Below are positions 45,189 through 52,488 of a stretch of DNA of 64,000 nt, one piece after another. The position numbers were made by a program, and so were the translations under genes. Origin of the DNA: Janthinobacterium sp. 1_2014MBL_MicDiv (GTDB taxonomy: Bacteria; Pseudomonadota; Gammaproteobacteria; Burkholderiales; Burkholderiaceae_D); assembly GCF_001865675.1 (NCBI RefSeq), contig NZ_CP011319.1, positions 1,302,001 to 1,366,000 on the forward strand, read 5' to 3'. The notes below the pieces were generated by a model. The model did no database searches, had not been told where the DNA came from, and saw only the letters and a list, made by a program, of their open reading frames with translations. Position 1 is the stretch's first letter. Each line of letters starts with the position of its first letter.

Positions 45189-45213
45189 TGAGTTCGCCCT
45201 TTTTTTGAACTCA
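45189..45213 (+). promoter_or_regulatory. Stem-loop next to the ribosome binding site of the first APE gene
   Basis: A 7-bp perfect inverted repeat, TGAGTTC (45189-45195) / GAACTCA (45207-45213), encloses an 11-base pyrimidine-rich loop. Its 3' arm ends at the first base of AGGA, the ribosome binding site of apeC. The structure could influence access to the site, or it could be an operator half-site pair. Confidence 0.4.
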
Positions 45214-45224
45214 GGAAAATGCAT

Positions 45225-45986
45225 ATGCGCACCGATGGTGTCCGTTTTTCAATTGTCAGACATGCCGCCTGGGCGCCAGGCCTGGAAACGCAGCAGCAGT
45301 GGCAGGCGTGGGCGCAAAGCACCGTGCCCGTTGCACCGATTGCCGTCGCCGGCGAGCCTGGTGTGCGCGCGATGGCGCCGATGCTGCGCCGCCGCGCAGG
45401 CCAGCTGGGCAAGATGGCACTCGAAGTGGCGTACGCCTGCCTGGGCGAACAGCGCGATATTCCGTTGGTCTTTTGCTCGCGCCATGGCGAGGTGGCGCGC
45501 GCCGTCGAACTGTTGTCGGCGCTGGCCCAGGGCGAGCCCTTGTCGCCGACCGCGTTCGGCATGGCCGTGCACAATGCCAGCGCCGGCCTGTTTTCCATCG
45601 CCCGCGCCGATACGGCGAACCAGCTGGCTGTCGCCGCCGGTGCCGCCAGCCTCGAGGCCGCAGTGATCGAGGCGTGCAGCCTGCTGGCCGATGGCGCGGC
45701 GCAGGTATTGCTGGTGCTGGCGGAGTGTCCCTTGCCGTTTCCATTCGAGGCCTTTGAAGATTGCCATGAGCAGCCGCATGCATTTGCCTGGCTGCTGCAG
45801 GCCGAGGCTGCCCCGCACACGGGTTTTGGCCTGACGTGGCGCGCCCGCGGCAGCGACGACGCGTTGCCGGTGGCGGCCGATGCCATGCCCGGCAGCCTGG
45901 CCGTGCTGCGTTTCATGCTGGGCGAAGCCCGCGCGTTCGAACATGCGGCCAACCGCCAGACCTGGCGCTGGAGCCGCCATGCATAA
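45225..45986 (+). CDS. apeC: Ketosynthase chain-length factor-like protein (ApeC)
   Basis: Protein of 253 residues in the Ketoacyl-synt_2 (short beta-ketoacyl synthase-like) family. The position of the active-site Cys is replaced: the segment reads VHNASAGLFSIA at about residues 114-125. It is therefore a non-catalytic partner that sets chain length, pairing with the KS encoded by apeO. ATG 45225 is chosen because AGGA is eight bases upstream; ATG 45219 is too close. It is the first gene of the APE operon and overlaps the next gene by eight bases. Confidence 0.88.
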   Translation: MRTDGVRFSIVRHAAWAPGLETQQQWQAWAQSTVPVAPIAVAGEPGVRAMAPMLRRRAGQLGKMALEVAYACLGEQRDIPLVFCSRHGEVARAVELLSALAQGEPLSPTAFGMAVHNASAGLFSIARADTANQLAVAAGAASLEAAVIEACSLLADGAAQVLLVLAECPLPFPFEAFEDCHEQPHAFAWLLQAEAAPHTGFGLTWRARGSDDALPVAADAMPGSLAVLRFMLGEARAFEHAANRQTWRWSRHA

Positions 45987-46770
45987 GCTGGGGGCTGTAC
46001 GCGCCGGCCTGTCGGTAGCCTGGCGCACCATCGCGACCGCATTCAGTTTTGCCGCTTTTGGCCTGGGCGGCTTGCTGTTGCGCGTGCTGGTGTTCCCCTT
46101 GTTGCAGTTGCTGGTATGGCGGCGCGAAACGCGCATTGCCTGCGCGCGCGCCGTCATCCGCTGGAGCTTCCGATTTTATATCGGATTGATGCGTTTTCTC
46201 GGCGTGCTGCGCTACGACTTGCGCGGTCTCGACAAGCTGGAGCGGGGCGGCTTGCTGATCCTGGCCAATCATCCGACCCTGATCGACACGATTTTCCTGA
46301 TGGCGTATGTTAGGCAGGCCGATTGCATCGTCAAGTCCGATTTGTGGAACAACCCGTTTACGGGTGGTCCCGTGCGCGCGGCAGGCTATATCAACAATAC
46401 GGGCGGCGCCGAACTGGTGGACGCTTGCCTGGCATCGCTGGCACGCGGCAACAACCTGATCATTTTCCCGGAAGGCACGCGCACGCCACGCAGCGGCGAG
46501 GTGGTGCTGAAGCGGGGCGCGGCGAATATCGCCGTGCGCGGCCGCCGCGACGTGACGCCCGTGCTGATCCGCTGCCTGCCCAGGACCCTGGGCAAGGGCG
46601 AGCCGTGGTGGCGCGTGCCGGCCCGCCGCGCGCATTTCGAGATTGCCGTGCAGGACGACCTGGCGATCGACGAGTTTACCGGCGGTGGCGCCAGCGACGT
46701 GATGGCGGCGCGCACCTTGACCACTCATCTGCAACATTACTTTAGCGGGAAACAGGAACAACATGCTTGA
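45979..46770 (+). CDS. apeD: PlsC-like acyltransferase of the APE cluster (ApeD)
   Basis: Membrane-associated 1-acyl-glycerol-3-phosphate acyltransferase-family protein of 263 residues. A hydrophobic N-terminus (about 20-48) leads to the catalytic HX4D motif N-H98-PTLI-D103 and the FPEGTRT substrate box (163-169). It probably transfers a polyene or fatty acyl chain to the lipid anchor of the aryl polyene. The start is inside apeC, which shows coupling; a longer frame upstream is a shadow of apeC. The symbol follows gene order and is less certain than the family. Confidence 0.87.
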   Translation: MHKLGAVRAGLSVAWRTIATAFSFAAFGLGGLLLRVLVFPLLQLLVWRRETRIACARAVIRWSFRFYIGLMRFLGVLRYDLRGLDKLERGGLLILANHPTLIDTIFLMAYVRQADCIVKSDLWNNPFTGGPVRAAGYINNTGGAELVDACLASLARGNNLIIFPEGTRTPRSGEVVLKRGAANIAVRGRRDVTPVLIRCLPRTLGKGEPWWRVPARRAHFEIAVQDDLAIDEFTGGGASDVMAARTLTTHLQHYFSGKQEQHA

Positions 46771-47017
46771 ACAAGAAGTGAAGGAACTGATCATCGAGGC
46801 GCTGCAACTGGAAGACATGAGCGCTGCCGATATCGATACGGATGCGCCCCTGTTTGTCGAGGGCCTGGGACTCGATTCGATCGATGCGCTGGAACTGGGC
46901 GTCGCCCTGCAAAAAAAATACGGCATTTCCCTGTCGGCCGATTCGGCCGATACGCGCCGCCACTTTGCCTCGGTACGGGCGCTGGCGGCCATGGTTGACA
47001 CTCACAGAAAGAAGTAA
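46763..47017 (+). CDS. apeE: Acyl carrier protein 1 (ApeE)
   Basis: Small acidic carrier protein of 84 residues. The phosphopantetheine attachment Ser39 lies in GLGLDSIDALEL, with the usual four-helix ACP pattern. It overlaps the acyltransferase gene by eight bases. It carries the growing polyene or its starter as a thioester. Confidence 0.93.
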   Translation: MLEQEVKELIIEALQLEDMSAADIDTDAPLFVEGLGLDSIDALELGVALQKKYGISLSADSADTRRHFASVRALAAMVDTHRKK

Positions 47018-47028
47018 GGAGCAGCAAA

Positions 47029-47304
47029 ATGGTAGATATGAGCGCAATGAGCCGCGATGAACTGTACGCGTGGGTAGTCCAACTGCTGGCTGAAATGTTC
47101 GAGCTGGATCCGGCGGCGCTGACGCCGCAGTCGAATCTGTATGCGGAACTCGATATCGACAGCATCGACGCGGTCGACCTGGCGGTCAAGTTGAAGCAGT
47201 TGACGGGCAAGCGCCTGCAGCCGGAAGTGTTCAAGACCATCCGCACGATCGACGACGTGGTCGAGGCGCTGCGCGCGATGTCGGCGACGGAACAGGCGGC
47301 ATAA
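47029..47304 (+). CDS. apeF: Acyl carrier protein 2 (ApeF)
   Basis: Second carrier protein, 91 residues, with Ser45 in ELDIDSIDAVDL. The two ACPs differ clearly in sequence, so they probably have different jobs (starter versus extension). AAGGAG precedes the ATG by about eight bases. It lies 11 bases after apeE. Confidence 0.93.
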   Translation: MVDMSAMSRDELYAWVVQLLAEMFELDPAALTPQSNLYAELDIDSIDAVDLAVKLKQLTGKRLQPEVFKTIRTIDDVVEALRAMSATEQAA

Positions 47305-47307
47305 CGC

Positions 47308-47853
47308 GTGCTGCTCAATGCCGTCGCGTTGCTGCTGACCGTGCTGTATCCGCTGGCGATCTGGTTCGGTCACGGCCAGGTCGAGCCGCGCTGGCTGGCG
47401 CTGCTGCTGTTGCTGGCCGCCGCCTGCCGCCTGCCCGCGCTGAAGCTGCAGCGCGCCGCGCGCTGGTCGGTGGCCGCCGCGCTGCTGCTGGCCGCCATCG
47501 CCCTGTGGAGCAACCTGCTGCTGCCGCTGAAACTGTATCCGGTGCTCGTCAACGCCGTCTTGCTGGCCACCTTCGGCTACAGCCTGTGGGCGCCGCCGTC
47601 GGTGGTGGAGCGCCTGGCGCGCCTGCGCGAGAAGGATTTTCCACCCGCGGCCGTGCGCTATACGCGCCGCGTGACGCAGGTCTGGTGCGGTTTCTTCATC
47701 GTCAATGGCGGCATCGCGCTGGGCACGGCGCTGTGGGCCAGCGAAGCCGTCTGGTCGCTGTGCACGGGCGTCATCGCCTATGTCCTGATGGCCCTGTTAT
47801 TTGGCGGCGAGTATCTCGTCCGCCTGCGTTTTAAGCGTTTGCACCATGTCTGA
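47308..47853 (+). CDS. apeG: Integral membrane protein of the APE cluster (ApeG, COG4648-like)
   Basis: Protein of 181 residues with five to six predicted membrane helices (residues about 3-20, 28-42, 52-68, 74-92, 122-142, 148-170). It matches the conserved small membrane protein found beside the ACPs in aryl polyene clusters. It begins with GTG three bases after the apeF stop and overlaps the ligase gene by eight bases. The biochemical role is unknown; an anchoring or scaffold function is possible. Confidence 0.75.
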   Translation: MLLNAVALLLTVLYPLAIWFGHGQVEPRWLALLLLLAAACRLPALKLQRAARWSVAAALLLAAIALWSNLLLPLKLYPVLVNAVLLATFGYSLWAPPSVVERLARLREKDFPPAAVRYTRRVTQVWCGFFIVNGGIALGTALWASEAVWSLCTGVIAYVLMALLFGGEYLVRLRFKRLHHV

Positions 47854-49690
47854 ATCCTCGTTGCCGGAAGTACCCGTGCCTGAAACACGTTCGCCGATTT
47901 CCCCGCTGGCGCGCCTGGCGCTGGCCATGCATGGCCGCCCGCCAGCCATGCCAATCGGCTGGCGCGATGGCGCCATGCTCGATCACGCGCATGTTGCCGC
48001 GCGCATGGCGGCGTGGGCCGATCTGCTGGAGCGCCAGGCAGGCCGCCATTTCGCCCTGTACCTGGACGACAGCATCGAGTTTGGCGCCGCCTTGCTGGGC
48101 GCCTGGCAGGCGGGCAAGACCATCTGGCTGACGGCCGATACCTTGCCGGCCAGCTGCGCTTCGCTGGCCGCGTCCGTGGATGGCTTTCTGGGGCAGTTCC
48201 CGGCCGCGCATGCGCCGTTGCCCCTGCCAGCGGACAGCCTGGCCGAGCGCGCATGGACAGTGCTCGCCGACGATTTTCCGGCGCTGGTGGTGTACACCTC
48301 CGGCAGCACGGGCGCGGCGCAGGCCATTCCGAAAAAACTCTCGCAACTGGCCAGCGAAGTGGCCACGCTGGAGCAGCTGTTTGGCGAACACGCCGATGGC
48401 GCCGCCGTCGTCGCCACCGTCTCGCACCAGCATATCTACGGCTTGCTGTTCAAGGTGTTGTGGCCGCTGGCCGCCGGGCGCGCCGTGCATGCGCACAGCG
48501 TGGATTATCCGGAGCAGCTGGCGGCCTTGCTGGCGCGCGGCCCGTGCGTGCTGGCCGCCAGTCCCGCGCACCTGAAGCGCCTGCCGGAACACCTCGACTG
48601 GTCCGGCGCGCGCGCACAGCTGCGCGCCGTGTTTTCGTCGGGCGGTCCGCTGGCCCTGGACAGCGCGCTGGCGGCGGGCAATCTGCTTGGCCGCGTGCCG
48701 CGCGAAATCTATGGCAGTTCGGAGACGGGCGGCGTGGCCTGGCGCCAGCGCGCGCCGGAGCGCCCTGACGACGAAAGCTGGCAGGGCTTTCCCGGCGTGG
48801 ACTGGCGTTTGCTGGACGACGGCGCGCTGGAAGTGCGCTCGGCGCACCTGGCCGATGATGGCTGGCTAGGCCTGGCGGACCGCGCGCGGCAAACGGTGCC
48901 AGGGCGCTTCCAGCTGCTGGGGCGCAGCGACCGCATCGTGAAGATCGAGGAAAAACGCATTTCGCTGAGCGCCATCGAGGCGGCCTTGCTGGCCACGCCG
49001 CTGGTGACGGATGCGCGCGTGCTGCTGTGCGACGCGCCGGCGGGCGAGCGCCAGAAGGTGGCCGCCTTTATCGTCTGCAGCGCCGCCGGCCGCGCGCTGC
49101 TCGATGCCGAAGGCAAGCTGGCCCTGAATCGCCGGCTGCAACTGGCGCTGGGCGGCCAGGTCGACGCCGTCGCCTTGCCGCGCCGCTGGCGCTACCTGGA
49201 GCAACTGCCCATCAATACGCAGGGCAAGACGACGCAGGCGCTGCTGCTGGCCCTGCTGGCGCCGGTGGACAAGCCGCCGCGCCTGCCGCATGCGCAGCTG
49301 CTCGAGCGCTCGGCCGAGGGCGAGACGCCACGGCTGCTGCTCGAGCTGCGGGTGCCCGCGAACCTGTTTTATTTCGACGGCCATTTCACGGACGCGCCCT
49401 TGCTGCCTGGCGTGGTGCAGGTGGAGTGGGCGCTGCACTTTGCGCGCCAGCACCTGGAAATGCCCGCGCATTTCCGCGCCATGCACGCCTTGAAATTCCA
49501 GCAGCCGGTGCTGCCGGACCGTCCCGTGCGGCTGGCGCTCGAATATGACGCGCTCAAGGCCAGCCTGCAGTTTCGCTATCTGTCGGACGCTGGCCAGCAT
49601 GCCAGCGGCCGCATCCTGTTTCACCCGAATGCCGCTGCCGTTCCCGGTGGCGGCGCCGATACACCCACTCCAGCAGCGAGCGCATGTTAG
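47846..49690 (+). CDS. apeH: Fused acyl-AMP ligase and hot-dog dehydratase (ApeH-ApeI fusion)
   Basis: Protein of 614 residues with two parts. Residues 1 to about 470 are an ANL-superfamily adenylating enzyme: YTSGSTGAAQAIPKK (about 149-163), GSSETGGVAWR, and LLGRSDRIVKIEEKRIS near the hinge. It activates the aryl starter acid and loads it on an ACP. Residues about 490-605 form a FabA/ApeI-like hot-dog dehydratase domain with HFTDAPLLPGVVQVEWAL. In clusters I know these are separate genes, apeH and apeI. The reading frame is continuous with no internal start signal seen. ATG 47846 overlaps apeG; the stop overlaps the methyltransferase start. Confidence 0.9.
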   Translation: MSESSLPEVPVPETRSPISPLARLALAMHGRPPAMPIGWRDGAMLDHAHVAARMAAWADLLERQAGRHFALYLDDSIEFGAALLGAWQAGKTIWLTADTLPASCASLAASVDGFLGQFPAAHAPLPLPADSLAERAWTVLADDFPALVVYTSGSTGAAQAIPKKLSQLASEVATLEQLFGEHADGAAVVATVSHQHIYGLLFKVLWPLAAGRAVHAHSVDYPEQLAALLARGPCVLAASPAHLKRLPEHLDWSGARAQLRAVFSSGGPLALDSALAAGNLLGRVPREIYGSSETGGVAWRQRAPERPDDESWQGFPGVDWRLLDDGALEVRSAHLADDGWLGLADRARQTVPGRFQLLGRSDRIVKIEEKRISLSAIEAALLATPLVTDARVLLCDAPAGERQKVAAFIVCSAAGRALLDAEGKLALNRRLQLALGGQVDAVALPRRWRYLEQLPINTQGKTTQALLLALLAPVDKPPRLPHAQLLERSAEGETPRLLLELRVPANLFYFDGHFTDAPLLPGVVQVEWALHFARQHLEMPAHFRAMHALKFQQPVLPDRPVRLALEYDALKASLQFRYLSDAGQHASGRILFHPNAAAVPGGGADTPTPAASAC

Positions 49691-50772
49691 ATAAAAAATT
49701 CTCACCCGAACGCCAGACCGCCTTTGCCGCCCGTTTCGAGGCGCAAAAAATCGCTTTCGGCCCCGTCGTCTTTCAATGCGTGCGCTATGCGTGGAAACGC
49801 GGCATGCTGCAGGCACTGGCCGACACGGGCCACAGCGGCCTGACGATCGCCGACATGGCTGCCAGCGGCCGCTGGACCGAGTATGCGTTGAAAGTGGCGC
49901 TGGAGTCGTGCCTGTCGGCCGGCGTCGTATCGCTGCGCGACGGCGCGTATGTGCTCGACAAGGTAGGTTTTTGCATGCTGACGGACAGCATCACCCAGGT
50001 CAACCTGGACTTCATGCATGACGTCTGCTACCAGGGATTGTTCGACCTCGACCGCTCGCTTGACGCCGAGCAGCCATTGGGGCTGGCCGCGCTGGGCGAC
50101 TGGCCAACCTTGTACCAGGGCTTGTCGGCGCTGTCGGAACCGGCCAAGGGCAGCTGGTTCGCCTTCGACCACCATTATTCGGACACCTCGTTCCCCGAGA
50201 TTTTCCCGGACGTCTTCGCCACGGCGCCGCGCCGCATCATGGATATCGGCGCCAATACGGGCAAGTTCGCCAGCGCGGCGCTGGCCTACCATGCAGGCGT
50301 GGAACTGCACCTGGTCGACCTCGAGCGCCAGCTGGCGGTGGCCGAGCGGACACTGAGTGACGCTGGCGTGCGCGAGCGGGCCCATTTGCACGCCTGCGAC
50401 CTGCTTGACGACGCGGCGCCGCTGCCGCCCGGCATGGACCTGATCTGGATGAGCCAATTCCTCAGCTGCTTTTCCGAGCCGGCCATCGCCAGCATCCTGC
50501 GCCGCGTGGCGCAGGCGCTGGGGCCGAACGGCCAGGTGCTGATCATGGACACCTTCTGGGACCGCCAGCAATACGATATCGCCGCCTACTGCCTGATCAA
50601 CACGTCGCCGTACTTCACGGCCATGGCCAGCGGTAACAGCAAGATTTACCAGAGCGCCGACTATATCCGCCTGGCGCAGGAGGCCGGCCTGGAATTGCTG
50701 ACCACGCGCGACGGCATCGGCTATTGCCACTCGCTGCTGCGCTTTGGCCGCGCCGGAGCCCGTGGTGACTGA
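49684..50772 (+). CDS. SAM-dependent methyltransferase of the APE cluster
   Basis: Class I methyltransferase of 362 residues. The N-terminal winged-helix/dimerisation part (about 20-110) resembles O-methyltransferase-type proteins. The SAM-binding motif is MDIGANTGKFASAAL near residue 183, followed by an acidic strand end (LHLVDLERQ) and MDLIWMSQFL. It probably methylates the aryl head group, a common decoration of aryl polyenes. ATG 49684 overlaps the ligase stop. The target position on the ring cannot be read from sequence. Confidence 0.87.
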   Translation: MLDKKFSPERQTAFAARFEAQKIAFGPVVFQCVRYAWKRGMLQALADTGHSGLTIADMAASGRWTEYALKVALESCLSAGVVSLRDGAYVLDKVGFCMLTDSITQVNLDFMHDVCYQGLFDLDRSLDAEQPLGLAALGDWPTLYQGLSALSEPAKGSWFAFDHHYSDTSFPEIFPDVFATAPRRIMDIGANTGKFASAALAYHAGVELHLVDLERQLAVAERTLSDAGVRERAHLHACDLLDDAAPLPPGMDLIWMSQFLSCFSEPAIASILRRVAQALGPNGQVLIMDTFWDRQQYDIAAYCLINTSPYFTAMASGNSKIYQSADYIRLAQEAGLELLTTRDGIGYCHSLLRFGRAGARGD

Positions 50773-51520
50773 AGTGCGTTTTCATCCCTGCATCGTGATC
50801 CCCGTGTTCAACCATGAGCATGCAATCGGCGCCGTGGTGGAGCGCCTGCTGCCGCACGGCGTGCCGCTGATCCTCGTCGACGACGGCAGCCTTGATGCCG
50901 GCGCGCGCACCCTGGATGCGCTGGCCGCCGCGCATCCGTCGCGCGTGACCCTGCTGCGCCACGCGCGCAACCAGGGCAAGGGCGGGGCGGTCTTGACGGG
51001 CTGCCGCCACGCGCATGCGCAAGGCCACAGCCATGCGCTGCAGATCGACGCGGACGGCCAGCACGAGACGGACGATGTGCCGCGCTTCCTGGCGCAGGCG
51101 CAGGCCACGCCGACGGCGGTGGTGGTCGGCTATCCCGTGTACGACGCCTCGGTGCCGAAGGCGCGCTACTACGGCCGCTATGCGACGCATGTCTGGGTGT
51201 GGATCAATACCCTCTCGCTGCAGATCCGCGATTCCATGTGCGGCTTCCGCGTCTATCCGCTGGCGCCTTTCATGGTGCTGGCAGAGAGGCGTCAGCTGGG
51301 TCAGCGCATGAATTTCGACACCGACGTGCTGGTGCGCCTGTACTGGGATGGACTGGAGATGGCGAACCTGCCCACGAAGGTTGGCTATCCCAGCGACGGC
51401 GTCTCGCATTTCGAGCTGTGGCGCGACAACGTGCTGATTTCGTGCATGCATGCGCGCCTGTTCTTCGGCATGCTGTGGCGCGCACCGCGCCTGCTGGCAC
51501 GCCACTGGCGCGCGCGATGA
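50765..51520 (+). CDS. GT2-family glycosyltransferase of the APE cluster
   Basis: Dolichyl-phosphate-mannose-synthase-like GT2 protein of about 251 residues. It has CIVIPVFNHEHAIGAVVERL, LVDDGSLDAG, the metal-binding LQIDADGQHETDDV and a conserved C-terminal DSMCGFRVYPL. It likely glycosylates the aryl polyene or its lipid anchor. GTG 50765 follows GGAG by six bases; GTG 50762 and TTG 50744 are alternatives. In other APE clusters a GT2 domain and an acyltransferase are fused (apeJ); here they are two overlapping genes. Confidence 0.87.
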   Translation: MTEVRFHPCIVIPVFNHEHAIGAVVERLLPHGVPLILVDDGSLDAGARTLDALAAAHPSRVTLLRHARNQGKGGAVLTGCRHAHAQGHSHALQIDADGQHETDDVPRFLAQAQATPTAVVVGYPVYDASVPKARYYGRYATHVWVWINTLSLQIRDSMCGFRVYPLAPFMVLAERRQLGQRMNFDTDVLVRLYWDGLEMANLPTKVGYPSDGVSHFELWRDNVLISCMHARLFFGMLWRAPRLLARHWRAR

Positions 51521-52488
51521 CGATGGCGTCGCACCAGCCGCGCGGACACTGGTCCGGCTTCAACGAAATCAGCTTCGTGGCCGGCATGCGCCTGCTGTTC
51601 TGGATCTGCCGCGTCTTCGGCCGCTGGCCATTTCGCATCGTGCTCTACCCGGTGCTGGCCTGGTACGTGCTGACGCATGCCCGCGCGCGCCGCGTCTCGC
51701 GTGCGTATCTGCAGCGCGTCGCGGCCTGCGGCGGCCCGGCGAATCTGAGCGTGCTGCGGCATTTTGCCGCGTTTGCGGAAACCATCCTCGACAAGATGCT
51801 GCTGTGGGGCGGGCTGTACGACACGCGCAGCGTGAGCCTGCACGGCGTCGATGGCGAAGGCGGCGTGAATCGCTGTCTGGATGAGGGGCGCGGCGCCTTG
51901 CTGGTGTGCGCCCACCTGGGCAACCTCGATCTGTGCCGCGTGCTGTCGCAGCGCAATGCGCGCCTGAAGCTGACGGTGCTCGTGCACACGCGCCACGCGC
52001 AGGCGTTCAACCGCATGCTGGAGCGCCTGAACCCCGACAGCCAGCTCAATCTGATGCAGGTGACGGAAATCACGCCGGCCACGGCCATGCTGCTGGCCGA
52101 GAAAGTGGCGCAGGGCGAGTTCGTGGTGATCGCCGGTGACCGCATTCCCGTCTCGCCCCAGCCGCGCGTGGCCGTGGCGCCGTTCCTGGGGCAGGCGGCC
52201 GCATTCCCGGTCGGCCCGTATGTGCTGGCCAGCGTGCTGCAATGCCCCGTGTATTTGCTGTTTTCGATGCGCATCGGCCAGCGCTCGGAAATTCATTTCG
52301 AACTGTTCCGCGAGTCCTTGCATTTGCCGCGCAAATCGCGCGAGCCCATGCTGGACGAACTGGCCGCCGCCTACGCGGCGCGGCTGCAGCACCACTGCCT
52401 GCGCGCGCCGCTGGAATGGTTCAATTTTTACGATTTTTGGCAACTCCCCGATACTTCAAGACTGGATACTCCCGATGCACCTCGCTGA
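51517..52488 (+). CDS. LpxL/HtrB-like acyltransferase of the APE cluster
   Basis: Membrane-anchored protein of 323 residues from the lipid A biosynthesis acyltransferase family. It has an N-terminal hydrophobic helix (about 22-50) and the conserved VCAHLGNLDLCRVL (H-x-G-N-x-D/E catalytic block). Later come VIAGDRIPVS and FLGQAAAFPVGPYVLAS. It probably adds a fatty acyl or polyene chain to the final lipid. The ATGA overlap with the GT2 gene and the common fusion of the two families elsewhere argue that they act together. Confidence 0.87.
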   Translation: MTMASHQPRGHWSGFNEISFVAGMRLLFWICRVFGRWPFRIVLYPVLAWYVLTHARARRVSRAYLQRVAACGGPANLSVLRHFAAFAETILDKMLLWGGLYDTRSVSLHGVDGEGGVNRCLDEGRGALLVCAHLGNLDLCRVLSQRNARLKLTVLVHTRHAQAFNRMLERLNPDSQLNLMQVTEITPATAMLLAEKVAQGEFVVIAGDRIPVSPQPRVAVAPFLGQAAAFPVGPYVLASVLQCPVYLLFSMRIGQRSEIHFELFRESLHLPRKSREPMLDELAAAYAARLQHHCLRAPLEWFNFYDFWQLPDTSRLDTPDAPR

